Of a DNA stretch of 64,000 nt, positions 54,570 to 64,000 are shown in pieces. A model generated the notes under the pieces. It saw only the letters and a program-made list of their open reading frames with translations, did no database searches and was not told the DNA's origin. A program made the translations under genes and the position numbers. The stretch's first letter is position 1. Each line of letters opens with the position of its first letter. Source of the DNA: Reticulitermes lucifugus (lineage: Eukaryota; Arthropoda; Insecta; Blattodea; Rhinotermitidae). The stretch spans positions 2,904-66,903 of the forward strand of contig JAKCWW010001105.1 of the NCBI GenBank assembly GCA_026260175.1, read 5' to 3'.

Positions 54570-55285
54570 AACTTCGCAAGTGCTCATTAGCCATACTTGA
54601 TTAATCTACTGTCGAAGTTGTATAGCCTAAACCTAACAGTAGCCAGCGTCGTTAAATACAATTCTTCCATGTTTCTAATCTACAGACATTAATATATCCA
54701 CTTCTTTGCACTTCCAATGCCAAGGCAAATCAAGGCCGACGCGCGGAAGAGTCTCTGAATTCTTCCGACAAAGTTTTAATTTCTTCCTTCCCTCTTTTTA
54801 TTTTTCCAAAGGCGTTGAATAGTAAATCTGAAGAGTAAATTATGTCTTGCACACACATTGTATAATAAAGGAGAGAGTATTTTTTATGTTTCTATGTTTA
54901 TGTTATATGACGACAAGCAGGCTTGTGCGGAGCATTGTAAAGAAGTTTGAAAGGTAAGAACTTTGCTCTGTAGTCGTCATACCGCACAAGGAACACGGGT
55001 AGCAGATGGTACACATCAGGCTTACAAGGTATCAACATTGAGAGTCCGGCATTTGTCCCAGCATGGCAACAAAGCTTGTATCCCAGCGTAGAAGAAATCG
55101 GTGTCGAAGGTCTTTAGGGAGGAGGTGATAGTCTGCCTCAGGTCTACGTCTGTTACAAATCGCGTACTAGTCAGTTGTTTGTTAAGGGGTCCACACAGAC
55201 GGAAATCACTGGGCGCGGGATCGAGACTCTAAGGTGGATGGCCCATAATCTCACAGCCGTAGCCCCGTAAACAGTCACAAGTCAA
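54570..55285. other. no recognised feature
   Basis: 55,000-55,285 may be internal mariner sequence leading into the fragment that follows, but I cannot recognise transposase motifs in it. Confidence 0.4.
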
Positions 55286-55287
55286 TA

Positions 55288-55530
55288 TTTTGGATCCTTA
55301 AGAAGTACCTGGCTAGCAAGCGATTTTCAACAGACGCCGACGTGAATCAAGCTGTCATCTCCTGGCTACAAGCACTTCAAACCGATTTTTTTGTACGCCA
55401 GATAACAAGCCTTAGTGCCACGGTGGTATAAATGTTTAAATGTCAGTGGTGTCTAGGCGGAAGTCTGATGTGTGCTGCCCACGTGCTATGTACACATCGA
55501 AAGCAGAATAAAGTTTTGGCATCAGCGTTA
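55288..55530 (+). mobile_element. mariner 3' fragment
   Basis: One frame reads LKKYLASKRF and then FSTDADVNQAVISWLQAL, followed by QTDFF. This is the end of a mariner transposase just after the catalytic domain, in a family whose consensus I recall as GPLKKHLAGKRFATDADVKQ. A stop cuts it before the C-terminal WDKCLN block. It is a different subfamily from the 33-kb and 39-kb elements. Confidence 0.75.
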
Positions 55531-55534
55531 CATT

Positions 55535-55995
55535 ATTTTTTTAAACTTCCTTTTACAACGCCGTAGCTGTTAAGGGGGAGAATCTAGGGAGTAGAATTTT
55601 TGTCGGGGTGGGATCTCAGCTAACATTTGTTGATCCCTGCCAATTTGTATTACACGCATTTCGGGTTATTATTATCATAATTTTAAAGAAACAAAGAATA
55701 AAAAAGAATATAAAGTCATCTTAAAACGTAGGTATATATTTTTCTGAATAAAGTTGTTTCAGTTTGCTTTTATTGTGAAACGACTTCAAAAAAGAACACG
55801 CAGTGTAACATTACGAATGTATGAATTTTAATGTCCGAAATACTTAAGCTCAGAAGAACAGAGGAGTCGTCACAAAGTAAAAAAATAATATGATTCTATC
55901 TGAAATAATAGAGAAGGAGATGAAAATACACGAGGTAAAGAAAGTGACAGGAGGGAACACTGAATTCTCTGTTCCCTAGAGAAGAAAAATCGCCC
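55535..55995. other. no recognised feature
   Basis: AT-rich. No assignable element. Confidence 0.5.
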
Positions 55996-55999
55996 AGCA

Positions 56000-56215
56000 T
56001 CACTCGAAATGTCATCTATGACAATATGGCCGACTGTTGCTCTCCTGTTCTTATACGAGTGATGCCGGGTTTAAATCCCTGCTCAAAACCTAGCTACCCT
56101 ATCTTGGGCCTTGTGTCTTTCCTTCAGTGTCTCCGACAAATTCGGGATAGTACTTTAATTACGCCACGACTGTTTTTGTCAACATATCTCACAACGCCAT
56201 TATTAAAAAAAAACA
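56000..56215 (+). repeat. SINE-E, tRNA-like head
   Basis: Head CAATATGGCCGACTGTTGC, B-box-like CGGGTTTAAATCCCTG, body TTCAGTGTCTCCGACAAATT and TTTAATTACGCCACGACTG, ending in an A9 tract near 56,208. Confidence 0.6.
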
Positions 56216-56219
56216 TTAT

Positions 56220-56815
56220 ACCCTTCGTCAATATACACGTTACTATGAGCTACTGAGCACAAAATATACGACTACTAATTGTCGCACTGTACCAAGAGAT
56301 CTTGAAGTTAGTTGCGTTAGAAGGGAGGTATTGACTGGAGAATAGTCGTGTGATTGTTGCCTATATCCAGCATGTTAGGTGGATTGAAATTAAACTCTCA
56401 AAGTCAAACACGTTCAAACTCCGAAAAATTTAGGATAATAGGGTTACATACTTTACTATACTTAAAAATTAAAGGACAAATTTGTCCCTGAGCTCATTGA
56501 AGCACCACAGCTTTCACGATGCTATGAAGGTATAACTTCACACATTCTTACTTTTAGCATTAGATGCAGGTGAGATGGATCAAGCCTTGGTCGCTTTACT
56601 CACGGGGAAAGGATCCTCAGCACCACGTAAATAGATGGCTGGGGAAAACCAGACAAGTCTAGACGTGGGGGAAAGTGGTGGATGTCTGCCTGTGACAGGT
56701 ATCGAATTCAGGTCGCCCACCTCGTACTTTATTCGTTGTATTGACTGAGTTGTGCCAGATGACAGAGATTTATTTTAAAGTGCAGACTACTCCCATGTGA
56801 CAGAAGTGATTTAAA
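56220..56815. other. no firm feature; possible tRNA-like piece
   Basis: 56,560-56,765 has GAGGTGGGCGACCTGAATTC and GATACCTGTC on the minus strand, which could be a degraded tRNA-like head. Otherwise nothing. Confidence 0.35.
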
Positions 56816-56817
56816 TT

Positions 56818-57215
56818 ATCACCACAGACGAAGAACACAGAATGACGGTGTCTGAGAACAGGGTGCTGAGGAAAGTGTGTGTGAAAAGAGGACAGAGAAA
56901 GATATAATATGAGAAGCTTATGAATTTGTGTTCTTAGCCCAATGTTGTTAGGACAATCATGTCAGGAAGATGAAATAGGAAGGAATGTGGAATGAATCCA
57001 CAATACAGATGAGAAACGCAGATATCATAGTCGCTAACCACGACTGGAGGAGATAGTTTGGGCTCAGATTGGAGAGAAATATTAACGTGCATGTTAAACA
57101 AATACGGTTGAGAAAGAGGACTTAATTCAACTGGCTCAGGGCAGAGTCTATTGGCGAGCTTCTATCAAGGTGGTAATCAACCTTTGATTTTCACAAAAGG
57201 TGGATAATTTCTTGG
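56818..57215 (+). mobile_element. LINE-1 3' fragment
   Basis: The frame reads VSENRVLRKV at about 56,850-56,880, then PNVVRTIMSGR at about 56,940-56,975. These are the FENxVLRK and SPNIVRxIKSRR blocks of the polymerase C-terminus. CAACTGGCTCAGGGCAGAG and the 3' UTR GGATAATTTCTTGGAGG follow. The frame is interrupted in several places. It is the second longest LINE-1 piece on the plus strand. Confidence 0.72.
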
Positions 57216-57219
57216 AGGA

Positions 57220-58150
57220 ACGAGAAACCAACCAAAGGGCAAGAATTAGGCAGCAAAGGAAAACACTGCAAATCACATGGGATGTGGTATAAAGAAAAAT
57301 GAGGCAGCAGGGAAGGAATGCCATCATTGTGTGTAATTCTATGCCATTGGGAAGGTCACCCTCACGTCACTGTGTGCAAATTTACTGGCTTCACATCCCG
57401 CCCAGCCTTTTCGTACGCGTTAATAAGGCTTTCTTTTCACTTGCACTGTGCGTTACTTTGTCAGGTTTCCTCTTTTGATTTCACGACATAATATAAAGCA
57501 ATAGCACCCGGTGGGTTTTAGTGAAAAACACAACACCACATAACCAGCAATCAGACAGTACAGATGAAAAGGCTTCAGTATTCACACCCACAATTCCTGT
57601 AACACGTCTAAGCAATTGGTTTTGTGCATTATAAAGCATAATTATGTTATTAAAATATGAATTTTTTTCATGGAGGTAAATTTTATTCCATTAGTTTATG
57701 CTTTATTTAAGGTCAATTTCAGTAGCTGAGAATAAATATGGTTAAATGCTAGGATGACTAATAAATAATGAAATGAATAAGATGTGGAAGGATTTGGTAG
57801 CGGCTTAATTTTAGCATCATGTCTGGAGGAGAACATCTACTGAATACGATGTAGGATGTCACCGTCTACACTGAGACTCTGGTCCTTTTGCACTGAAATA
57901 GCCCAACCGTGTTTGCAGATTTTTTATTTACAAGTGAACTTGCTGTATAAAAGCGGCCCAGCCGGGAAGGTAAAAACAATAGATTTAAAAAACAAAGAAA
58001 AAATGACTCAATTTCTTAAATATTGACACTAGTTTTCCCTTGCAAAAATTAAACATTCTAAATACAGCCCTAATTCTGTACGTGAAAGGGACTATATTAA
58101 ATATGTTACTCAAATTTTTGAAGCTCAATTTTATGTAAAAAAGCAAAAAA
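57220..58150. other. no recognised feature
   Basis: AT-rich. No assignable element. Confidence 0.5.
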
Positions 58151-58154
58151 CTTT

Positions 58155-58275
58155 AGTTCCTGTTTCACGGAGCATAGAGTTTCTTCATTAAGTGTCTTAA
58201 AGCCAGCCTGTAGAGGTTGTTTAGGGAAATACTACTTTTTTATTGTAAGAATTATATGAAAAATACAAAATACAG
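58155..58275 (+). repeat. R1 dispersed repeat, left part
   Basis: GTTTCACGGAGCATAGAGTT, TTGTTTAGGGAAATACTAC and TTTATTGTAAGAATTATATG are R1 blocks. Confidence 0.6.
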
Positions 58276-58761
58276 GTGGTGGCCAAAATTTAGAGCTCCT
58301 TGTAAAGTTAAAGCAAAAAATAAATATATTAAACGCTGTGTCTTAGGGAGTCAGTTACTTAAGCACACATAATATGAAGATGCACGAGGGAGATGAGTTA
58401 TCACGCCACGCATTTTTAATCCCGCGACTAGTTACACGTGAGTGACCAGCTTTAGGCTTAGACCGCATTACCTCTTAGTAAAGGGCCTGCAGTACCTATT
58501 GCAGAGGAAGACTTCCTGAATGACATGTGAATTGGGTAAAGTAAAAAACAAGTTACAGCTATCAGCTTGAAGACTAACCCTCCAGCCACGTGACTCAGGG
58601 ACGTTCGAGAGTCTGTTTAAAGACTCAGAAATCCCGCGCCACGATTTGTAAAGCGAAACAAGAAATACCTTCTGTGATCTCGCAAATTTTACTCACAAGC
58701 AGAAAGGGTTTAATTCACTAGCTAACAAACTAAGTTACCATTTAACTAACTGTGCATCTAA

Positions 58762-58794
58762 TTTGTTTGTTTGTTTATTTATTTATTTATTTGT
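58762..58794. repeat. (TTTG)n/(TTTA)n microsatellite
   Basis: Tetranucleotide run read directly, four TTTG-type then four TTTA-type units. Confidence 0.93.
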
Positions 58795-58799
58795 TACCA

Positions 58800-59720
58800 A
58801 GTAAACTAATTACCCAATACCTAACAAAATAACTACGCTGCAACTAAGTAACAGAGGGTGCAACGAAATAAGCAACTCTTCTGGTAGAAAGGAGTCAGAT
58901 GGCAGTCAGGAAAGGAATCTGACATTCGAATAACAAACGGTTTGTGATGGACCTGCAGCCAGTGAGCAAAGCGGTACTCCCATCCAGCCACATAAACAAA
59001 GAACAGATCGAAAAGAAGGCAATGGAAAAAAAATCGAATTTTGCCATCAGGCTCTGGGGAATATATGACTGTGGTAAGGCGAGTCGTAAATGATAATAAC
59101 AAACAGTCATTAAGATTGAAATTAGGGCTGTGAAAATTACTAGCAATAAAAGAAGGGCTAAAAATAGCTCCTTTGAAAACCACAGCTCACAAACAGAAGA
59201 CTTGAGCAGAGCAAACATCATTTGTCTGCAGAATATTACCACACTCTACACAATCAAGCCTTCCTTCTTAACACCTTTCAATACTGCAGAGGATTTCATG
59301 ACGTTATAAGAGAAATGTTTACATTGGAGGATAGGATATTGCTTCCGTTATTATTACACAGAGTGTTGAGTGGGTTGAGGGAGTACCCTACTCTTGTGTA
59401 GCATGGGGCGTACTCAGTCATCCAAGCAAGCAGGGCCATTGCTCTTACGTCCAGGAAAGCCCTTCTGTTGAACATGATATGGCGATGTTACAACACTAAT
59501 CCGTGTGGACATTGAGGCTTGAGACTTTCATCTCGCCCACGGCTCAGATAATAACACACCAAGGGGTGAGGGGTTGGGGACAGAAGTGCTTACTCACAAC
59601 GGGTGGATTTTCTGAGGTGCCTAATCCTCAAGTACCGCTTCCGTCATTATGGCACAATATAAGAGGCACAAAGCTTCGTGTTCTTTTACGTAAGGTGAGG
59701 TAGAGTTTAAGACTGACATC
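58800..59720. other. no recognised feature
   Basis: Two overlapping minus-strand frames of about 115 codons (58,833-59,242) are hydrophobic because of AT-rich DNA. No family resemblance. Confidence 0.5.
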
Positions 59721-59724
59721 TTTA

Positions 59725-59792
59725 TGGATGCGACGTCGTGCAGTCTGGTAGAAGTGTATCCACCTTTCAGAAGAAATTGCTGCCTACATCAT
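59725..59792 (+). repeat. FWD module
   Basis: CAGTCTGGTAGAAGTGTATC then CACCTTTCAGAAGAAATTGC and CTACATCATCACGG translate as CSLVEVY..FRRNCCLHH. Confidence 0.6.
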
Positions 59793-60063
59793 CACGGTAG
59801 TTGTAAAAGCTGAGCGCAAAGAGATTTGGTGAATAGGGTTGGGCCAGTTTAGGGCTCAGGCCAAAGAAATGTGAAGTGGGAAAACACGTTCCTGAGGAAG
59901 GCGAGGAGACCTTGTGGGCTTTAGATGGGCCAAAAGTATAAGACTGAAGACAGAATACAAAGGCAAGATATAAAACCTAAACAGAAACAAGGAAATGAAA
60001 AGAATGACAATTAGCAATTGTAAGTATGAAGGGCGGCTTATTAATATAAATTTGTAACATAGG

Positions 60064-60135
60064 AAACAGGTTCCTCTGAAACGTCCGTGAACTTCTACTG
60101 GACTACACAGCATCAGATCCCGGAAGAAAACAGTC
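60064..60135 (-). repeat. FWD module, minus strand
   Basis: Minus strand: TCCGGGATCTGATGCTGTGT, AGTCCAGTAGAAGTTCACGG and ACGTTTCAGAGGAACCTG. It translates through VEVHGRFRGTCF and aligns at DNA level with the 59.7 and 61.4 kb copies. Confidence 0.6.
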
Positions 60136-60689
60136 TCCATATTCACGTCGCGAGAACCTAACATCTAGCGAAGCTAAATTTGTCCCTGTGCTTACATGCA
60201 GTTTCGATGCGCCCGTTCCTCCAGTGCCAACTAAACAAGCACGCGACTGTCGACAGTTTGTCTCTGTACGTTTCATTTCTATGCAGTCAGTAACATATAC
60301 GTCCCACCAACGTCCGGCAAAAGAGTGGAAAGTATAAACAACAAAACAGAGCACAGGACAATAGACAAAATTTTTCTTAGGATTACCTTCTTCTGGTATA
60401 TGATTCTGCGTCAATGGATAATTGAATCCCGAGGCAAAGTAGTGGCCTCATTTTCAAGCATCGAATTGTCAAAGAAGAAAACCTTACAACTGGCATCATT
60501 TTGCTTTCCTATACGGAAGTGGGTTTCGGGTAGCAGGTTGTAATACCTAAACCCCAATCGGAACCACTCTGTGTTTAGACGATATGAATGAACAATCTGA
60601 AACCTCAAACATCTTTCATATATACTTAGAAATTCGTGTTATTCCTAGTAGACGGCCTACTGTGTCACAATTACAGTTGAATATTGTTT

Positions 60690-60815
60690 AAATGAATAAT
60701 TACTGCTTGTAGTGAGAACTATATTAAACACGTAAATTCAGTTTATGGACATAATGCAGTGCTCAAACTGGGTGGTGCATGTACGAGCCACTGTGCTTTA
60801 CAGAGTTAAAATTGT
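60690..60815 (+). repeat. R1 dispersed repeat
   Basis: TAATTACTGCTTGTAGTGAG, AACTATATTAAACACG, GGGTGGTGCATGTACGAGCC and ACTGTGCTTTACAGAGTTAA follow the R1 order to its right end. Confidence 0.6.
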
Positions 60816-60875
60816 CGCGAGCTTCTCATGACCCGCGAACAATAGGTTGGAAAGATATACGGCTCTCAGCTAACG

Positions 60876-60883
60876 TATATAAA
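60876..60883 (+). promoter_or_regulatory. TATA-box-like TATATAAA
   Basis: The eight bases match the insect TATA consensus. They lie 95 bases before the ATG of a short secretory-looking frame. No clear initiator was found at the expected 25-32 bases downstream. In AT-rich DNA such matches arise by chance. Confidence 0.25.
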
Positions 60884-60978
60884 CAGAAGTGCGAGTCTTC
60901 TGTGCCCCAGACGAGATACTGAGTCAGGGATTAGTCTGAAGACGCGCAATAGAAACGGCCATCATCGTCACCTTTAAG

Positions 60979-61104
60979 ATGAGGCGAGCTACAAAAATTA
61001 AGTTTTTATTCCCTTTCTTCATCGCCCTGTCTCTTCTTTCATTCTATCCGCAGAAAGCAATAGACGGAAGGGAGTGTAACGTGTACATAAGGCTTATAGA
61101 GTAG
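60979..61104 (+). CDS. 41-codon open frame with signal-peptide-like start
   Basis: The frame begins MRRATK and continues with a hydrophobic run IKFLFPFFIALSLLSFYP, then QKAIDGRECNVYIRLIE and a TAG. Basic residues followed by about 16 hydrophobic ones look like a secretion signal, and the remainder would be a very short peptide with one cysteine. The ATG has A at position -3, a favourable context. A TATATAAA lies 95 bases upstream. Against this, the hydrophobic run comes from a pyrimidine-rich tract ending CCGCAG at 61,046-61,051, which could equally be a splice acceptor or chance. I recognise no family. Confidence 0.2.
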   Translation: MRRATKIKFLFPFFIALSLLSFYPQKAIDGRECNVYIRLIE

Positions 61105-61439
61105 AAGATGAAGAAAATGCGAGGTCGTCTTTTATAGGTAAGACGTGAAACTGGCTTGCTTCTGCTTGTCTTCATCGTGTCAATAGAGATGTAGGATCTC
61201 GCTGGTAACACTCAGAGAGGTGGGGGATGTCGGGGGAAAAACCCAAGATGGCGAGAAACTTGTATTGTTACCCGAAAGTAATAACTCCGTAACATTCGTA
61301 AGTCTTCCCACAATACTCACAATAGATGACTAAGTCAGTTTCTGAGTCGGCTTGACGAAATATTCATTCATGCAAGCCTATGTGTCAGAAGTGAGATTGT
61401 ATTGCGCGGAATGCTAACACTTTAGGGAATAATTATCTG

Positions 61440-61505
61440 CTACTGTTTAGTCTGGTAGAAGTGTACCGATGTTTCAGAAGAAACTGCTGTCAACAGCATC
61501 AGGAT
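61440..61505 (+). repeat. FWD module
   Basis: TAGTCTGGTAGAAGTGTACC, GATGTTTCAGAAGAAACTGC and AACAGCATCAGGATTTAAG align with the 59.7 kb copy. Confidence 0.62.
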
Positions 61506-61929
61506 TTAAGTAGGAGAAGCGGAAAAATTCTATACCTTGTAGTTCGAGGCAGCAATTTTCTTAGAAACAATCTTATCAGCCGTGCAACAAAGTATTCCAG
61601 AAGATCGTAGTCATCAAAATTCCTACTGTGTCTTCATTGCTTATGGGTACTAAACAAAGCAACAAGACGTTGGACGTCATCAAGCAGAGTAATCGAAATT
61701 TATACAAACAGAAGTATAAGAAAAATAACAGAAGTTTATACTACCAAGTGAAAAATACCTCCTGTGAATAACGTTCTACATTCAAAGCAATTAATCCCTT
61801 TAAGCAAAAACTTCACAAATAAAATGCTTCATATAAAAACTGAGTTTCCCCCAAACAAAACCCAAGTCTTCAATACAAATCTTTCACTTCAGGGAAATCT
61901 TCATTGATTACTCTGATAAACATACACAT

Positions 61930-62012
61930 ACACTGTGTGGACAAAATTCATACCCTTAATGATAAAACAGATGGTACGTATAGTAACCACTGTGACTAAA
62001 AGGATTAAGGAT
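61930..62012 (+). repeat. R1 dispersed repeat, right part
   Basis: ACTGTGTGGACAAAATTCAT, CAGATGGTACGTATAGTAAC and CACTGTGACTAAAAGG match the right third of R1. Confidence 0.58.
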
Positions 62013-62014
62013 AG

Positions 62015-63625
62015 AGGAAATAACGGCTCCTTCGAGGTGGACGATTTTATCAATTCATCCCTGAGCACACATCAAATAGGGGACAGAAAGTGTTGTGAAA
62101 TGACAATCCCAACTTACCTGTCAGGCTTCAAATCCAGGCCGTTTGAATGGGAACAACCAAATTAAACTGCATTACCAGAACTTACCTGCAAGAGAAAGTA
62201 CAACAGATTGACATCAAAATTATTGTTTTGAAACAAATTGAAAAAGCAACAGCCTTTGTAATGAAGAACACTTTCAACCCCTTAAAACACAATGTTTAGT
62301 AGACTACAAATACTAAATTATTTAACATTACAGGTGATTATTTGGTTAACAGTATATATTTATATGTTTCATAAAATTCTCATACCAAACAGCAGTTTTA
62401 GCCGGTTTGCATTTGTAAGGGAGATTCACTGTGTTTTCTGTGACAGAGAAAAAGAATTTTACACATTATTTAGATAAGTTTTAAGCTTAAAAAGGGGCGA
62501 TAATTTTTAATTTAAGAACTGCATTATATGAAGGCGACAAAAACGTGAATTTAAATCTCTTGAACTTAGCAGAAACTACCAAAAATAAATCAGTTCTGAA
62601 AACAATCATCAGTTCATCAATAAATTGCTTGTTATATTAATTAGTAACTTATGGCAGTGAAGCATGGGCAGCCAGAATAAATGAGGAAAGGCGCGCATAG
62701 CACAGTATTTCTGAAATTTTCCTTTACCTTCCTTTAATTATCTCGCAAAAAGTAACAAGTTGAAGAAAAGTGTAATGGATAAAATATGCCAACAGTTTCA
62801 TTTATTTTCGAATTTGTGCAATGTTTTTCGCTCCGGTAAATTCCGTGTTCCGTTAAAGCCAGTTGCAGAAAGACAGTTATGTCTTTACGTGTGCTACATG
62901 ATTTCAAGAGAAAATGAAATACGTCTATCAATTTTGGCACAGTCACCAATATCCAATCTTACGTAATGTTCTTGAGTTGGGTCATGCTAATACACGGGAA
63001 AAGAGGCATCATAAAGCTAAGAGGTACATTTTTTCAGTTTCCAGTTGCAAGCAGGCAAGGCGAGTATGTTTGAAGTTGCAGTAATTCGTTATGTGAGGGT
63101 TGCGATTTACAATTTCCCGAAGGTAAAGAAAGTGAACAAACGATGACAGAACTACAAACTGCATAAATATCAGGATTGATAGGACAATATAGAAGACAGT
63201 GTAAACAACAAATTGGATGGATAAATTCTGACCGGATTCTAAAGAAATTAAAGCAACAAGCAAAATGAAATATAACGTGTAAAGATTTCTGAAATTATGG
63301 AGGAATTTTGTACTGTAATGTTCGTAGCAGGTCTGGAAAATATAATGAAAATTAGTGTTATAATTATAATAACGACTGATACTCTAGGGAGGATAAATTG
63401 TGTGATGAATTTTAGGACCCCGTTAAGCGTGTCCCTGTCACCGACATGGCTAGTCCTTAGGGTGAGGACGAAGGGGGTAACCTGAAGGTACTCAGGGTAG
63501 CTGCGAGTTTGAGAACAAACAAAGGAGTGGTAACCCGACTTGGTATCTGTGTAGGGGACTAACAAAATCTCACCCCAAAAGTCATCACGTTCGATTTTGT
63601 TACACAAGGCCTCAAGTTCGGACGA
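62015..63625. other. no recognised feature
   Basis: AT-rich. A 140-codon minus-strand frame (63,248-63,670) has no motif and overlaps a LINE-1 remnant at its end. Confidence 0.5.
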
Positions 63626-63629
63626 ATAT

Positions 63630-63720
63630 TTTGAGCACCGTAATGAAAATTCGGGTTCAATAAAAAGCAAGAAATTTCTTGACTAGCTGAGCGACTGTTA
63701 ATTTCTAAAAAAATAACTGT
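63630..63720 (+). mobile_element. LINE-1 3' fragment
   Basis: ACCGTAATGAAAATTCGGGT, TCAATAAAAAGCAAGAAATT and TCTTGACTAGCTGAGCGACT align with the LINE-1 stop and 3' UTR. Confidence 0.65.
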
Positions 63721-64000
63721 AATCCACGGAGTTACGTAAAATGATTTAAAGGGATTTTAAGGTATTACACAACCAGAGAGCTTGCGACCAAAACAAATGG
63801 AAATAAAGTTAAGTGTGCCCCTGTATTTCATTACGCATAAAGCCTTGATGATATATGGGTGTTGGATGTACACACGCTATTAACCAAGAGACTAGAAGGA
63901 GGCGAGATTTAGTCTCTGGCTTATTTACCCCTGACACAACAGCTATTTATTGGAATAGATAGATACACAAGCCTGATGTCGTCTGGAATGTGACGCTTTC

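Noticed and set aside
58720-58870. further LINE-1 tail, because of AACTAACT-type units
   Set aside because: The simple repeat is present, but the adjoining sequence does not match the LINE-1 3' UTR.
58833-59242. two overlapping frames of about 115 codons, membrane-protein-like
   Set aside because: Hydrophobicity follows from AT-rich DNA. Two frames on the same strand look equally good, which argues against either.

Overview
The window looks like intergenic or intronic DNA from a large, repeat-rich insect genome. It is AT-rich by eye. The longest uninterrupted open frame on either strand is under 200 codons, and I recognise no host gene. From memory, several repeats match families abundant in Polyneoptera: the tRNA-derived SINE whose translation reads like 'GGIRTHN', the LINE reading 'REERRLRVFENRVLRRIFG', and the 'FWDITRRRVVIVYRR' module. 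A cockroach or termite (Blattodea) is my best guess (about 0.6). Nothing points to bacterial or viral sequence.

Family labels used here are mine. SINE-A: tRNA-derived, about 260 bp, six or seven copies. SINE-B, SINE-C, SINE-D and SINE-E: other elements with tRNA-like heads. LINE-1: jockey/RTE-type non-LTR element, ten 5'-truncated copies. LINE-2: a second non-LTR element, two pieces. mariner: three pieces, one nearly full length. pogo/Tigger: two elements. hAT-type nonautonomous elements: two, with 8-bp target duplications. R1: an unnamed dispersed repeat of about 190 bp, at least 12 copies. R2: a repeat carrying GTCC/GTCT runs. FWD: a short module whose translation is conserved although it does not appear to be a gene.

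Layout. 0-8 kb: SINE-A edge, SINE-B, a decayed pogo/Tigger element, R1, SINE-C and a foldback MITE. 8-12 kb: a 68-72 bp tandem array, a LINE-1 3' end with an FWD module inside it, SINE-C, a SINE-A pair with different bodies, and a 461-bp hAT-type element. 12-21 kb: SINE-B copies, R2 copies, a 40-bp minisatellite, three LINE-1 3' ends and a minisatellite interrupted by a hAT-type element. 21-32 kb: sparse, with R1, R2, SINE-D and two GC-richer open frames of unknown meaning. 32-40 kb: two SINE-A copies, a near-complete mariner, a long LINE-1 piece, and a LINE-2/mariner/LINE-2 cluster containing a 171-base assembly gap. 40-50 kb: sparse R1, a SINE-A inside a (TAC)n microsatellite, and a near-perfect 189-bp palindrome with hammerhead-ribozyme-like cores. 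50-52 kb: a 1,373-bp pogo-type element with TA duplications and a zinc-binding tail. 52-64 kb: SINE-A with a perfect 12-bp duplication, LINE-1, mariner, R1 and FWD pieces, and a TATA box upstream of a 41-codon secretory-looking frame.

The window holds no pathway or gene system. Its content is a record of transposition: nested insertions, target duplications and tandem arrays. The items I would check first are the FWD module, the hammerhead-like palindrome, the pogo element and the 41-codon frame.
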